The notes beneath the pieces were generated by a model. That model was not told the origin of the DNA. It searched no databases and saw only the letters and a program-made list of their open reading frames with translations. From IMG/VR virus record IMGVR_UViG_3300046455_000452, positions 1 through 36,685 of that record: a stretch of 36,685 nt of DNA. One strand, 5' to 3'. Shown in pieces: positions 1 through 7,165 of the stretch (the stretch's first letter is position 1; each line of letters starts with the position of its first letter). This DNA is from a virus. The position numbers were made by a program, and so were the translations under genes.

Positions 1-605
1 CCCTTGTAGACCTGCACGTTGTCCGCGGCGAAGTAGTTCGTGCCGTCCGAGGCCAGGGCCCTGATGGTGTTGGCGCCGCCCCACGTGATCGTGGTGCTGG
101 ACGCTCCGTCGTCGGACTTCAGGACGCTGCCCACGGCCGACCAGAAGCGGTCCGTGCCGTTGTTCCACCCCACGGTGAAGTGCGGGTTGCCCGACGCGTC
201 GGCGATGCGCTGCGTGGTCCTCCGCAAGAGCGTCAGCTTGCCGTTGGTCCAGGGGTTCACGCCCACGCTGTGGCCGTACTGGATCGCGTGGCGGTTCTGC
301 AAATTCGCCACCTGGACCTGGTCGGGGTCCTGGTAGAGCAGGCCCTCTCCGCCGATGAAGCTGGCCTGCGAGCGCAGCCACCAGTTGGCGAGCGACTGCT
401 CTCCGGGCTCGCGCTGGTTGTCGAACTGATCCTTCTTCAGCTGGGCCCCGGCTCTGGTCATGGTCCGGTCGTCGCTGATCGCGGAGAGCCACGGCATGCC
501 GCCGATGGCGTAGGCGTACTGCACGCCCTCCAGGGCGAAGGTCATGCTCGCCGAGGACGTCCGCCCCGAGAGGGGGAACGGCAGCCGGCTGACGATGCCT
601 GCCAT
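1..605 (-). CDS. Tail protein, N-terminal part (runs off window)
   Basis: An open frame starts at ATG 605 (MAGIVSRLPFPLSGR) and is still open at base 1, so only about 201 N-terminal residues are visible. The segment has WLRSQASFIGGEGLLYQD and VGVNPWTNGKLTLL, a style typical of actinophage minor tail or receptor-region proteins. The last visible part (LASDGTNYFAADNVQVYKG) resembles a beta-propeller blade. It is the last gene of the left-arm late operon and starts one base after the stop of the upstream tail-fibre gene, so the two are probably translationally coupled. Assignment to the tail rests on position and sequence style. I do not recognise a specific family. Confidence 0.7.
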   Translation of the reverse strand, partial: MAGIVSRLPFPLSGRTSSASMTFALEGVQYAYAIGGMPWLSAISDDRTMTRAGAQLKKDQFDNQREPGEQSLANWWLRSQASFIGGEGLLYQDPDQVQVANLQNRHAIQYGHSVGVNPWTNGKLTLLRRTTQRIADASGNPHFTVGWNNGTDRFWSAVGSVLKSDDGASSTTITWGGANTIRALASDGTNYFAADNVQVYK

Positions 606-606
606 A

Positions 607-1863
607 TCAGGCCACCTTGGTCAGACGGATCCAGGAGTAGATTTTCAGCGTGGTGGCCGTGGCGTTCGAGGTGGACTGGGCCCAGTCGATGGTGACGTTG
701 CCGGAGGTGCCAGCGACCTCGACCATTCCGAAAATCGGGATGCCGAAGGTCGAGCCTGCCACGGAGACGCCGTAGGCGCGGCTGGCGCCAATGGCCGAAG
801 CGATGGTGCGCACCGTGTCCGGGTCCGCGGTGGAGTTGAAGGAAACCGCGGTGGAGTTCCAGAAACCCGAGGATCCGGCAGGGGCATTGACGGTCAGGTT
901 GATGTCTGGCGTAACCGAGGCGGACGTTACGAACAGCACGCCTTCGATCTCGTAAACCGAGCTGGTGGCCACCGCCACCGTCAGGTGCGGGTCGGTGCTG
1001 AGCGTCGTGTTGCTGGCGACGTTGGTATCGCTAGTTTTGCGGGCGTGCAGCTGTCCGCCGATGCCCGACACGGTGAGGCTGCCGGTGACAGTCGCATTGC
1101 CACCGACCGTCAGGGCGGTGTCCGTCGTCAGGGTGCCGACGCCCGAGCGGTACAGGACTGTGTCGAAGCTGGTGGTACCCGGCCCCCAGGCCAGGCGCCC
1201 GTCCGTCCGTACGAACCAGCGGGCGTTGGCATCGCCCGTCACCCGGGACTCGTACTGGCTGTCCGTCGACAGGGCGCGCGTGCCGCGCAGCAGGTTGTTG
1301 AGGCCGATCTCTCCGTTGTTGGTGACGTTGCCGGAAAAGGTGGGCGTCCCCGAAAACGTGCCCGCCAGAGCGGCGCCACTGGAAATGCTCGGCGTACCGG
1401 ACAGCACCACGGCACCCGAGAAGGTTGGGGTACCGGTGAAGGTGCCGCTCAGCGCACCCGCGTTGATCGTGGGGCTCGTCAAGGTCTTGTTGCTCAGGGA
1501 CTGCACGTCGGACGTGCCGACGATGTTTCCCGTCAGGCCGTGTACGGCCCCTGTGGAGGCCTCGTGGGTACGGAAGTCCGTCGCGTCCTGCGCGTTGTAG
1601 ACGTGCCGTACGACGGCGCCCAGGGAGTGGCTCTGGGCGCTCGTGCCGCCGTAGCCACGGGTGACGGTGAGGGTCGTCCCGGCGGCAGCCGTGACCGACA
1701 CCAGCTCTTCCGTGGCCGCCCCGTAGTCCAGGGCGAGGATGTACGGGAAGGAGCCCGGGAATCCGGTGGTCGCGCCGACGTTGGCGGCCGTGGAGCCCGA
1801 GGAGATGCTGCCGCTCAACGTGGTCTGCTGAGCGACGTTGCTATAGAAGACGGCGTTGGGCAC
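607..1863 (-). CDS. Tail fibre / minor tail protein
   Basis: The 418-residue protein starts at GTG 1863. Residues 1-110 include an attachment-like region (YILALDYGAATEELVSV). A middle segment of low-complexity repeats follows, with SLSNKTLTSPTINAG and several GTFxGTPTFSG units, as seen in phage fibre shafts. The C-terminal third is a serine/threonine-rich beta domain ending in a hydrophobic strand (YSWIRLTKVA). This architecture indicates a trimeric fibre that contacts the host surface. Its stop is next to the start of the following tail gene and its start is 3 bases after the adaptor gene's stop. The fibre call is inferred from composition and position. Confidence 0.75.
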   Translation of the reverse strand: MPNAVFYSNVAQQTTLSGSISSGSTAANVGATTGFPGSFPYILALDYGAATEELVSVTAAAGTTLTVTRGYGGTSAQSHSLGAVVRHVYNAQDATDFRTHEASTGAVHGLTGNIVGTSDVQSLSNKTLTSPTINAGALSGTFTGTPTFSGAVVLSGTPSISSGAALAGTFSGTPTFSGNVTNNGEIGLNNLLRGTRALSTDSQYESRVTGDANARWFVRTDGRLAWGPGTTSFDTVLYRSGVGTLTTDTALTVGGNATVTGSLTVSGIGGQLHARKTSDTNVASNTTLSTDPHLTVAVATSSVYEIEGVLFVTSASVTPDINLTVNAPAGSSGFWNSTAVSFNSTADPDTVRTIASAIGASRAYGVSVAGSTFGIPIFGMVEVAGTSGNVTIDWAQSTSNATATTLKIYSWIRLTKVA

Positions 1864-1866
1864 GGC

Positions 1867-2775
1867 TCAGCTCCCCTGGAAGTACGCGTAGTTCGGGGTG
1901 TCGTTGAACTGCTGGTCCCGCTCTTCCGTCAGGCGCTGCTGGTAGAGCTGGGCATACATGGTCATCGCCCGGGTCGCGGAGGCCGGAGGCACCAGAGGCG
2001 CCCGCTCGGTGGCCTCTATGGACTGCTGCTGGAGCCGTGCGGACTCCAGCGCCGGGAGCAGGCGCATGCAGGTCCCGTAGACCACCATGTCGACGTAGCG
2101 GTCCGGGTAGCCGGTGACGGCCGCGAAGTCGTCGGAACCGTTGACCAGCGCCGTCGGAGGCTTGCCGTAGACGATGCGGATCTTCTGGCCCGGGGTGACG
2201 TAGTCGAAGACCTCGATGCTCTTGCCCGAGGTGAACGTCGTCGGGCTCGCCTTCGGGTTGTAGCGCCAGTTCGGCAGGGGCTGCCAGACCTTGCTGGGCC
2301 CGATCAGCTGGCCCACGACGTACCAGACGTCGGAGAGGTCCGCGGGAAGCTCGTACTCGATGACGACAGCGTTCTTGGTGATCTCCGTAGAGGAGAACAC
2401 CACCAGTTCCGGATAGAGCGTCTGGATCGTCTGGTTGATCGCTTCCTTGATCCGCGACCTGGGGAAAGCCGGGTTGCTCGTCACCAGGGCGTGGGCCGCG
2501 TGGCTCGCGGCCGTGGTGCCCTCGTAGCCACGCCCGTTGGCCAGGCCCATCACGGAGACGACTCCTGACGTGGAGTCGTAGGTCTTGACCAGGATCAGTT
2601 CGTCGTCGATCTCGACCAGACCGCGGCTCAGGTTCGTCACCGTGGCCGCGTCGCACGAGAACGAGGTGTCGCCGGCCGCCATGGAGGCGGCCAGCTCGGA
2701 CACGCTCTCCTGGTTCATGGCGAAGCCCAGCAGCTGCTGGCGCACCTGCTTCACGAGCTGATCGAAGGTGGTCAC
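1867..2775 (-). CDS. Probable head-to-tail adaptor / neck protein
   Basis: The protein has 302 residues from GTG 2775, which overlaps the preceding gene's TGA as GTGA. The N-terminal half holds a beta domain (DDELILVKTYDSTSG, NGRGYEGTTAASHAAHA), often seen in structural proteins that bind at ring interfaces. A helical region follows (SRIKEAINQTIQTLYPEL). Its place between the capsid module and the fibres fits a connector or neck component. An ORF can be opened further upstream in this frame, but the sequence there is shadow coding of the next gene. Function is inferred, not proved by a motif. Confidence 0.6.
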   Translation of the reverse strand: MTTFDQLVKQVRQQLLGFAMNQESVSELAASMAAGDTSFSCDAATVTNLSRGLVEIDDELILVKTYDSTSGVVSVMGLANGRGYEGTTAASHAAHALVTSNPAFPRSRIKEAINQTIQTLYPELVVFSSTEITKNAVVIEYELPADLSDVWYVVGQLIGPSKVWQPLPNWRYNPKASPTTFTSGKSIEVFDYVTPGQKIRIVYGKPPTALVNGSDDFAAVTGYPDRYVDMVVYGTCMRLLPALESARLQQQSIEATERAPLVPPASATRAMTMYAQLYQQRLTEERDQQFNDTPNYAYFQGS

Positions 2776-3155
2776 GACCGCTCGTCCACCTTCGTGGCGA
2801 TGAAGAACACGCTGTAGACGACCGACGCCGTGGCGTTGCCCGTGGCGTTGATGCTGAAGTTCGTTGCCCCGTCGCTGGTGAAATACGTCTCCCACACGGT
2901 GGGGACGTTGATCGCCGGCACAAGCGGGATCGAAGACAGCGTGGTACCGCCGAACCTGAACTCGATGTTCCCGTTGTCGGCTGCCGCCGGAGCGGCGCCG
3001 GACAGGTAGGCCCACACCTGAACGCGGTACAGGCCCTTGCCGCTGGGCGGCAGGGACGTCACCAGGGCCTGGCCCGCCGTAGGCGCCGTGACGGCCTTGG
3101 CGGCCCCCATGGAGGCGTTGGCCAGGGGCGCGGTGGTGACCCTCATGGACGTCAT
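2772..3155 (-). CDS. Small beta-rich virion protein
   Basis: The 127-residue protein starts at ATG 3155. It is rich in A, T, S and V with alternating hydrophobic residues (RVQVWAYLSG, IEFRFGG, SINATGNATASVVYSVFFIATK), the profile of a beta-sandwich head or neck protein. No catalytic residues are visible. The sequence resembles the C-terminal domain of the fibre encoded at 607-1863, which has a comparable VTIDW...IYSWIRLTK strand pattern, so the two may share a carbohydrate-binding or trimerisation fold. That similarity is by eye only. It overlaps the adaptor gene by 4 bases. Confidence 0.6.
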   Translation of the reverse strand: MTSMRVTTAPLANASMGAAKAVTAPTAGQALVTSLPPSGKGLYRVQVWAYLSGAAPAAADNGNIEFRFGGTTLSSIPLVPAINVPTVWETYFTSDGATNFSINATGNATASVVYSVFFIATKVDERS

Positions 3156-3156
3156 C

Positions 3157-3447
3157 TCAGGCCTCCGAGGGCATGGGGTCGGCCTTGCTGAAGTCGCGCC
3201 CGTACGCCGCTCCTGCGGCGTCGGAGGCCTTCAGGGCCGACATGATCTGGTTCGTCTTCGTGCCGTCGGGCTGGACGCCCTGCTTGCGTGCCTGGCGGTA
3301 CAGCTCCAGCTCGCTGTCCCAGCGCTTCTGCACCGTGGCGTCACCGCCACCGATGCCGCAGTACGCGACGCGCAGGTTGGCGGAGCGAGCGCACTCGCCC
3401 CAGCTCTTGTGCTGCCCGGGAGTAGGGCAGCCGCTCCGGCAGGCCAT
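3157..3447 (-). CDS. Hypothetical Cys-containing protein
   Basis: The 96-residue protein starts at ATG 3447. The N-terminal 30 residues contain four cysteines (C3, C7, C19, C30, in MACRSGCPTPGQHKSWGEC and following), compatible with a small zinc or disulfide site. The rest is helical and charged (KRWDSELELYRQARKQG). It lies inside the head gene cluster between the capsid and neck genes and is probably a minor virion or assembly protein. No function can be assigned from the sequence. Confidence 0.6.
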   Translation of the reverse strand: MACRSGCPTPGQHKSWGECARSANLRVAYCGIGGGDATVQKRWDSELELYRQARKQGVQPDGTKTNQIMSALKASDAAGAAYGRDFSKADPMPSEA

Positions 3448-3629
3448 CAGGAGCCCGCCACGTCGCCGTCGTGGTAGCCGATGGAGACGTGAGAGTCGTC
3501 CTCGGTGCCCAGGGCCGTGTTCTTGACCGGCACGGCTGCCACCGTGGCGTTCAGGATGAGCTGCTCATCCTGGTTCGTTATCGCGCTGTTACCGCCGTTG
3601 CCGGTCGGGCAGCGCTCCTGGCCGTCCAT
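3447..3629 (-). CDS. Small hypothetical protein in head cluster
   Basis: This protein has 60 residues from ATG 3629 (MDGQERCPTGNGGN). A GTG lies 3 bases upstream, but ATG is better placed after the G-run of the preceding gene, and it forms a TGATG stop-start junction with that gene. The sequence is mostly beta-like and polar (ITNQDEQLILNATVAAVPVKN). It overlaps the following gene's start. No family is recognised. Confidence 0.55.
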   Translation of the reverse strand: MDGQERCPTGNGGNSAITNQDEQLILNATVAAVPVKNTALGTEDDSHVSIGYHDGDVAGS

Positions 3630-3790
3630 CACTTACCCCCCGCCTTGCGCGGGGTGCGCTTCGGAGCGGCCTTCTTGGCCGCCTGCGTGATCCAGGGCGG
3701 CATGGCCTTGCCCGAGCCCGAGGGGGCGGGCGGCTTGACCGGCTGGACCTTCTTCTTGGCCGGCGCCGGGGGAGTGGTCTTCTTCGCCAT
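3629..3790 (-). CDS. Short Lys/Pro/Ala-rich basic protein
   Basis: The 53-residue protein starts at ATG 3790 and begins MAKKTTPPAPAKKK. It is almost entirely Lys, Pro and Ala with one aromatic patch (MPPWITQAAKKA), so it is intrinsically disordered and strongly basic. Such peptides next to a capsid gene are often DNA-binding or capsid-associated. The gene ends in TGATG, coupling it to the next small gene. A longer reading frame covers the same DNA but is a shadow. The start is chosen because this frame has the natural composition and the coupled junction. Confidence 0.6.
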   Translation of the reverse strand: MAKKTTPPAPAKKKVQPVKPPAPSGSGKAMPPWITQAAKKAAPKRTPRKAGGK

Positions 3791-3799
3791 GGCGAGTCC

Positions 3800-4081
3800 C
3801 TACGAGATGAGCGTGAAGTTGGCGCTGGTGACGCCCACACCGCCCGCGATGAGCGCGGCCTTGGTGGCGTCGGAGACCACGTATTCGTGGCCGCCCATGT
3901 ACATGCCGGGGGCAGAGGCTGCGATCTCGTCCTGGGTGGGAAAGCGGGCCGCCCGGTACGTCCCGGGCGGCCCTTCCAGGATCGAGATCCCACGGGCGAG
4001 CTTGACCCGCAGGAAGAGCCTGTCTTCCCAGGACGCCGGACCCTCGTTGACAGACGGGGTCCGGAATGTCCAAGTAGCCAC
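3800..4081 (-). CDS. Small head-associated protein
   Basis: The 93-residue protein starts at GTG 4081, 3 bases after the capsid stop. A tryptophan-containing N-terminus (MATWTFRTP) is followed by a region with alternating hydrophobics (RLFLRVKLARGISIL) and a final hydrophobic strand (VGVTSANFTLIS). Its position directly after the major capsid gene suits a decoration or head-completion protein. No diagnostic motif is visible, so the role is inferred from context. Confidence 0.6.
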   Translation of the reverse strand: MATWTFRTPSVNEGPASWEDRLFLRVKLARGISILEGPPGTYRAARFPTQDEIAASAPGMYMGGHEYVVSDATKAALIAGGVGVTSANFTLIS

Positions 4082-4084
4082 GAC

Positions 4085-5059
4085 TTACTGGAAGTCGATG
4101 CTCGACGTCGTCTCGGCGCGGATCAGGGCCTCGTTGCGGTAGATCTTCCAGCCGGCCACGCCGTACCAACCCAAAGGTCGGAATCGTGCCAGCTTGTCCA
4201 CGATGGGACCCGCCACGACGTGGAACTCATCCGCCACGGCCTCCGCCAGGGCCTGCTGGCCCGCGTAGTACGTACGGAAGCGGCGCACCGTGTTGTCACC
4301 GGTACCGGCGTCCACGGCGTTGTAGCAACGCGGGGACTCGATGTAGTACGCGCCCTCGTAGGCGCCGATCTCACCGGCCCAGATGTTGCCCGCGGCCGAG
4401 TAGTTGTGCGGGTCGCGCCACGCAGCCGCACCGGTCTCCGCGCGGAGGTCGTGAGAGACCTCGGGGTGGATACCGCACCAGTAGAGGCCGCTCTTCCGCG
4501 GAACGGCCTTGTTGGTGCGCAGCTTCACCGGAGCCAGGCGGGCGATGGCGCTGTTGAACGTGTCCGTGTTGGTCATGGTCGTGCCCACAGGCAGCGAGAC
4601 CGTACCGGTGGTCACGTACGAGACCGTGCCAGCCTTGCGCTGGATCACGTTGGTGCCCGAGCGAAGCTCGGTCTGGACCACGGTGTCGATCGAGTCCGCG
4701 GCGTTGAACGCGATGATGTTCGCGATCGCCGGGTCGACGTCGGTCAGCGAGTACAGGTACAGCTTGCGCGTGCGCAAGATGGGATTGCCGTACTCGTTGA
4801 GCGTGAGCGTGGTGGTGGTCGGGTTGCCCATCGCCACCGAGTCGGGGTCAACCGTCTCGGTGAGCGCCGTGGTGGCCACGGCAAGATCCTGGTAGCGCTC
4901 CAGGACGATCGAGCCGCCGGGGGCGGTGGTGTCCGCAGGTCGCTTGTCCGCGATGGCGCGGAACAGAGGCTGCGAGCGGAGAGCGAACTCGAAGCGCTTG
5001 TCATATGCCGCCTGGACGGCATTGGACATCGCTGAAGTGTCTGTATAGGCGTTAGCCAT
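4085..5059 (-). CDS. Major capsid protein, N4-gp56 type
   Basis: The 324-residue protein starts at ATG 5059. It shows hallmarks of N4-gp56-type capsids: an N-terminal AYDKRFEFALRSQPLF segment, GGSIVLERYQDLAV, the NEYGNPILRTRKLYLYSLTDVD segment, and the C-terminal YGVAGWKIYRNEALIRAETTSSI signature. HK97-fold capsid proteins of this family form the icosahedral shell. The gene lies just downstream of the scaffold gene and begins the head module. Its ribosome-binding region (GGAGGGGG and AGAGG) can form two alternative hairpins, described separately. Length and motif order are complete, with no sign of truncation. Confidence 0.92.
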   Translation of the reverse strand: MANAYTDTSAMSNAVQAAYDKRFEFALRSQPLFRAIADKRPADTTAPGGSIVLERYQDLAVATTALTETVDPDSVAMGNPTTTTLTLNEYGNPILRTRKLYLYSLTDVDPAIANIIAFNAADSIDTVVQTELRSGTNVIQRKAGTVSYVTTGTVSLPVGTTMTNTDTFNSAIARLAPVKLRTNKAVPRKSGLYWCGIHPEVSHDLRAETGAAAWRDPHNYSAAGNIWAGEIGAYEGAYYIESPRCYNAVDAGTGDNTVRRFRTYYAGQQALAEAVADEFHVVAGPIVDKLARFRPLGWYGVAGWKIYRNEALIRAETTSSIDFQ

Positions 5060-5085
5060 GGTGGCCTCTCACCCCCTCCGGGGTG
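5060..5085 (-). promoter_or_regulatory. Capsid gene ribosome-binding region with alternative hairpins
   Basis: On the minus strand, bases 5085-5070 read CACCCC-GGAG-GGGGTG, a 6-bp hairpin with GGAG in the loop. Bases 5073-5060 read GGTG-AGAGGC-CACC, a 4-bp hairpin with AGAGG in the loop directly before ATG 5059. The two share GGTG and cannot form together. This could modulate capsid translation, but only the base pairing is observed. Confidence 0.45.
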
Positions 5086-5105
5086 CCGTAGTGAACGGGG
5101 AGAGG

Positions 5106-5654
5106 TCAGGACCAGTCGTAGGGACTGCCGTGCGACTGCATGAGCTTGTTGAACTCCTCCGGGGTCTGGCATGCCGCGAGAGCGGCGGCCATTTCCTTGT
5201 CAGAGCCCTGTGGAGGGGCCACGCCCTGCGTGCCCTGCTCCGCCATGCGCTGCATCTGCTCCTGACCCAAAGCCGGAACGGTGGAAGCCGGAGGTCCCGA
5301 GGGGACCTGCTCGCCCGGGTTCTCCTCGCCAGGAGCGGCAGGGAGCTTGGCCAGGGCGCCGCCATTGGCGGTCAGCCAGTCGTCCAGCTTGGCGGGGTCG
5401 CCCTGATACAGGCCTGCGGCCTGCGGTGCGTACCCCTTCGCCTTGAGCGCGTTCTCCAGCTCGCTACGGGTCTGAGTTTCCTTGAGGCGCTTGTTCTCCG
5501 CCTGAAGCTCGTTCACCTGTCCCGAGAGCTTGGCCAGTCCTTCGCGGAACCACTTGGGTCCCTGCGGCTGGTCGTTCGTCTCGCCCAGGCCCGACGTCTC
5601 GTCGGACTCCTCGTAGCCGAAGCCGTACTCGCTCACTGCGTCACTCCCGTTCAT
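5106..5654 (-). CDS. Scaffolding protein
   Basis: The 182-residue protein starts at ATG 5654. It has an acidic N-terminus (YGFGYEESDETSGLGE), a coiled-coil stretch around residues 40-75 (KLSGQVNELQAENKRLKETQ), and a Pro/Gly/Gln-rich disordered C-terminal half. This is the usual plan of head scaffolds, and it sits immediately before the capsid gene. The protein would guide procapsid assembly and then leave or be cleaved. It is the first gene of the second late unit, about 100 bases downstream of the CTAG element. Confidence 0.8.
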   Translation of the reverse strand: MNGSDAVSEYGFGYEESDETSGLGETNDQPQGPKWFREGLAKLSGQVNELQAENKRLKETQTRSELENALKAKGYAPQAAGLYQGDPAKLDDWLTANGGALAKLPAAPGEENPGEQVPSGPPASTVPALGQEQMQRMAEQGTQGVAPPQGSDKEMAAALAACQTPEEFNKLMQSHGSPYDWS

Positions 5655-5753
5655 CTGCGCGGCCTACTCGCCCTCCGGGGGAAGGGGTCGTGCTCCGCTA
5701 CCGGCCTTGTCCGAGGACGGGGCCGGTCGGTCCGTCGGGCGGGGAATGTACGC

Positions 5754-5777
5754 GTGCTAGTACTTTTTAGCTAGCAC
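5754..5777. promoter_or_regulatory. CTAG palindromic element, copy A (probable late promoter/operator)
   Basis: The sequence GTGCTAG, ten T-rich bases, then CTAGCAC forms a perfect 7-bp inverted repeat. A second copy with the same geometry (GTGCTAG-N10-CTAG) lies at 21761-21784 in front of the terminase unit. On the minus strand both are followed by CACGCKTAC. Each copy lies just downstream (minus direction) of a terminator and upstream of a first gene. I infer a late promoter or regulator site. No canonical -35/-10 pair is clear. Confidence 0.6.
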
Positions 5778-5807
5778 TGGTAGTTAAAAGTTGTACGGGC
5801 AGCACAA

Positions 5808-5831
5808 AGCCCCCGACCGAAGTCGAGGGCT
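5808..5831 (-). terminator. Rho-independent terminator with UUCG loop
   Basis: Read on the minus strand this is AGCCCTCGAC, loop TTCG, GTCGGGGGCT, followed by TTG. The stem is 10 bp with one mismatch, closed by a stable UUCG tetraloop. It ends the transcript carrying the internal virion proteins and the tRNA-like element, and separates it from the scaffold/capsid unit. Confidence 0.75.
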
Positions 5832-5877
5832 AGGGCTGTACCTGCGCGCCCGCAGGTGTCGGCGGTACGTCCTCCGC

Positions 5878-5962
5878 CTCGCGGAATGGGACTTGAACCC
5901 ACATCCTCCCGGGCCGCCCGGGCCGCCCGGGTCGCTCTTCTCGCCTATTGAGCTATCCGCTA
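5878..5962 (-). tRNA. tRNA-like element with repeat-expanded anticodon region
   Basis: The minus strand has a good T arm (GTGGG-TTCAAGT-CCCAT), an acceptor stem (TAGCGGA with TCCGCGA, one mismatch), T8-A9, and a D arm beginning GCTC with AATAGGC. The anticodon region is replaced by CCCGGGCGG repeated twice plus CCCGGG. It has no U33 and no recognisable 7-nt anticodon loop, and CCA is not encoded. Total length is about 85 nt. Removing one 9-nt repeat would give normal tRNA length. The element overlaps the TAG stop of the 400-residue protein gene by 3 bases. It may be a degenerate tRNA, a decoy, or an RNase P/Z processing signal. It is unlikely to decode. Confidence 0.55.
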
Positions 5963-7162
5963 CGTCGCAGAGTACCCAGCATTGAGGCCCTGGACGCTGG
6001 AGCCCTGCTGGCCCGCGAACGCGGCCCGCTCCTGGGACTTGAGGCGCTTGCCCTTCTCCGCGGCGCTCTCGGCCCCTACGGAGGCCGCAGCGCCCGGCGT
6101 GAAGACTTCCTGCTCGGCTTCCCTCTGGCTCCAGTTGGTCCCGTAGCGGCCCGCGATGCCAAGCATCGACTCGAAGCCGTCCGCGATCTGGCTGTACGCC
6201 TGCTCGGCCTGGTCGGCCGTGATGCCGATGGTGGCGTACGACTCCAGGTCCAGCGTGTTCGCCGCGAAGCCGCGGCGGATGGCCGCGGCGCCGATGGCGC
6301 CGGCCGCTGCTTGTTTCTTGAGGATCGGCTCAGCCGTCTTGCGGTCCAGGAAGTAGGCCGTCAGGTCGGCCTCGTTGATCCCGTACATCTGGAAGAGGGC
6401 GTTCTTGTACTCGGGGTTCGCCTGGCTGGTGGCCGCCGTGGCCAGGTCCACGCGGTCCTTGATCTCCGTCGGGGAGACGTCGCCGGCTATCCAGTTCTGG
6501 AAGTCGGCCGGGTTGTCGTAGAAGCCCTTGGGCAGCCCGGCAGAGCTGAGGATCTGCCGGTACGACGATTCGGTCGACAGGTAGTCCGCAGGGCTCAGCA
6601 CGGGCAGGCCCGCCTTGATCCTGGCCTCGTTGCCCGCGAAGCGGGTCTTGTACTCCTTGGTGTCCTGGAGCAACAGGCCGATCGTGTCGGCCCCGTAGCC
6701 CTGCTTCACGTAGTCGTAGATCTTGCCCGCGAGGGAGTCCAGGCCGAACTGACCGAAGAGGCTCTTGAGCGACAAGAACGCGTCCCGGTTCGCCCCGCTC
6801 AGCAGCTTGTCGTACTGGCCCGAGACCTCGTAGACCGTGTTCTGTAGCGTGCCCTGCTTCGTCACCGAAGCCTGCTGGGCCGTGGTCTGCTTCTTAACGA
6901 TCGCCTGCTGGTCAGCGATCTGCTTCTGGATCGCGGCCTTGCGTACGCCGCTGATGCCCTTCTGGCTCAGCTGCGCCTGGAGGGACTTGACCCTGGCGTT
7001 CGCCGCTTTGATGGCCGTGGCGCTCGCCTGGCCCCTGGCCTTCTCCCCCGCCAGGGCCGCGTTCGCCTTGTCGATCGCGCCCTGATCGACCTGCCCCGGC
7101 GCGGGCAGGTCGATGGTGTTCTGGAACTCGTCGGGGACGTTCTGCTCTACGGGTGTGCTCAT
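5960..7162 (-). CDS. Internal virion-type protein, 400 aa
   Basis: The protein starts at ATG 7162. Residues 25-110 form a long Ala/Gln/Lys-rich helical or coiled-coil segment (LAGEKARGQASATAIKAANARV). A globular helical region follows (SLKSLFGQFGLDSLAGKIYDYVKQGYG, LLLQDTKEYKTRF), of the kind found in proteins packaged with or ejected with DNA. The C-terminus is Ala/Gly/Glu-rich. It follows the transglycosylase gene by 3 bases, in the block that encodes the likely internal virion proteins. No enzymatic motif is seen. Confidence 0.65.
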   Translation of the reverse strand: MSTPVEQNVPDEFQNTIDLPAPGQVDQGAIDKANAALAGEKARGQASATAIKAANARVKSLQAQLSQKGISGVRKAAIQKQIADQQAIVKKQTTAQQASVTKQGTLQNTVYEVSGQYDKLLSGANRDAFLSLKSLFGQFGLDSLAGKIYDYVKQGYGADTIGLLLQDTKEYKTRFAGNEARIKAGLPVLSPADYLSTESSYRQILSSAGLPKGFYDNPADFQNWIAGDVSPTEIKDRVDLATAATSQANPEYKNALFQMYGINEADLTAYFLDRKTAEPILKKQAAAGAIGAAAIRRGFAANTLDLESYATIGITADQAEQAYSQIADGFESMLGIAGRYGTNWSQREAEQEVFTPGAAASVGAESAAEKGKRLKSQERAAFAGQQGSSVQGLNAGYSAT

Positions 7163-7165
7163 CGC

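Noticed and set aside
544-2568. 674-residue plus-strand frame
   Set aside because: Antisense to the fibre and adaptor genes, with Arg/Gly-rich shadow composition and no ribosome site.
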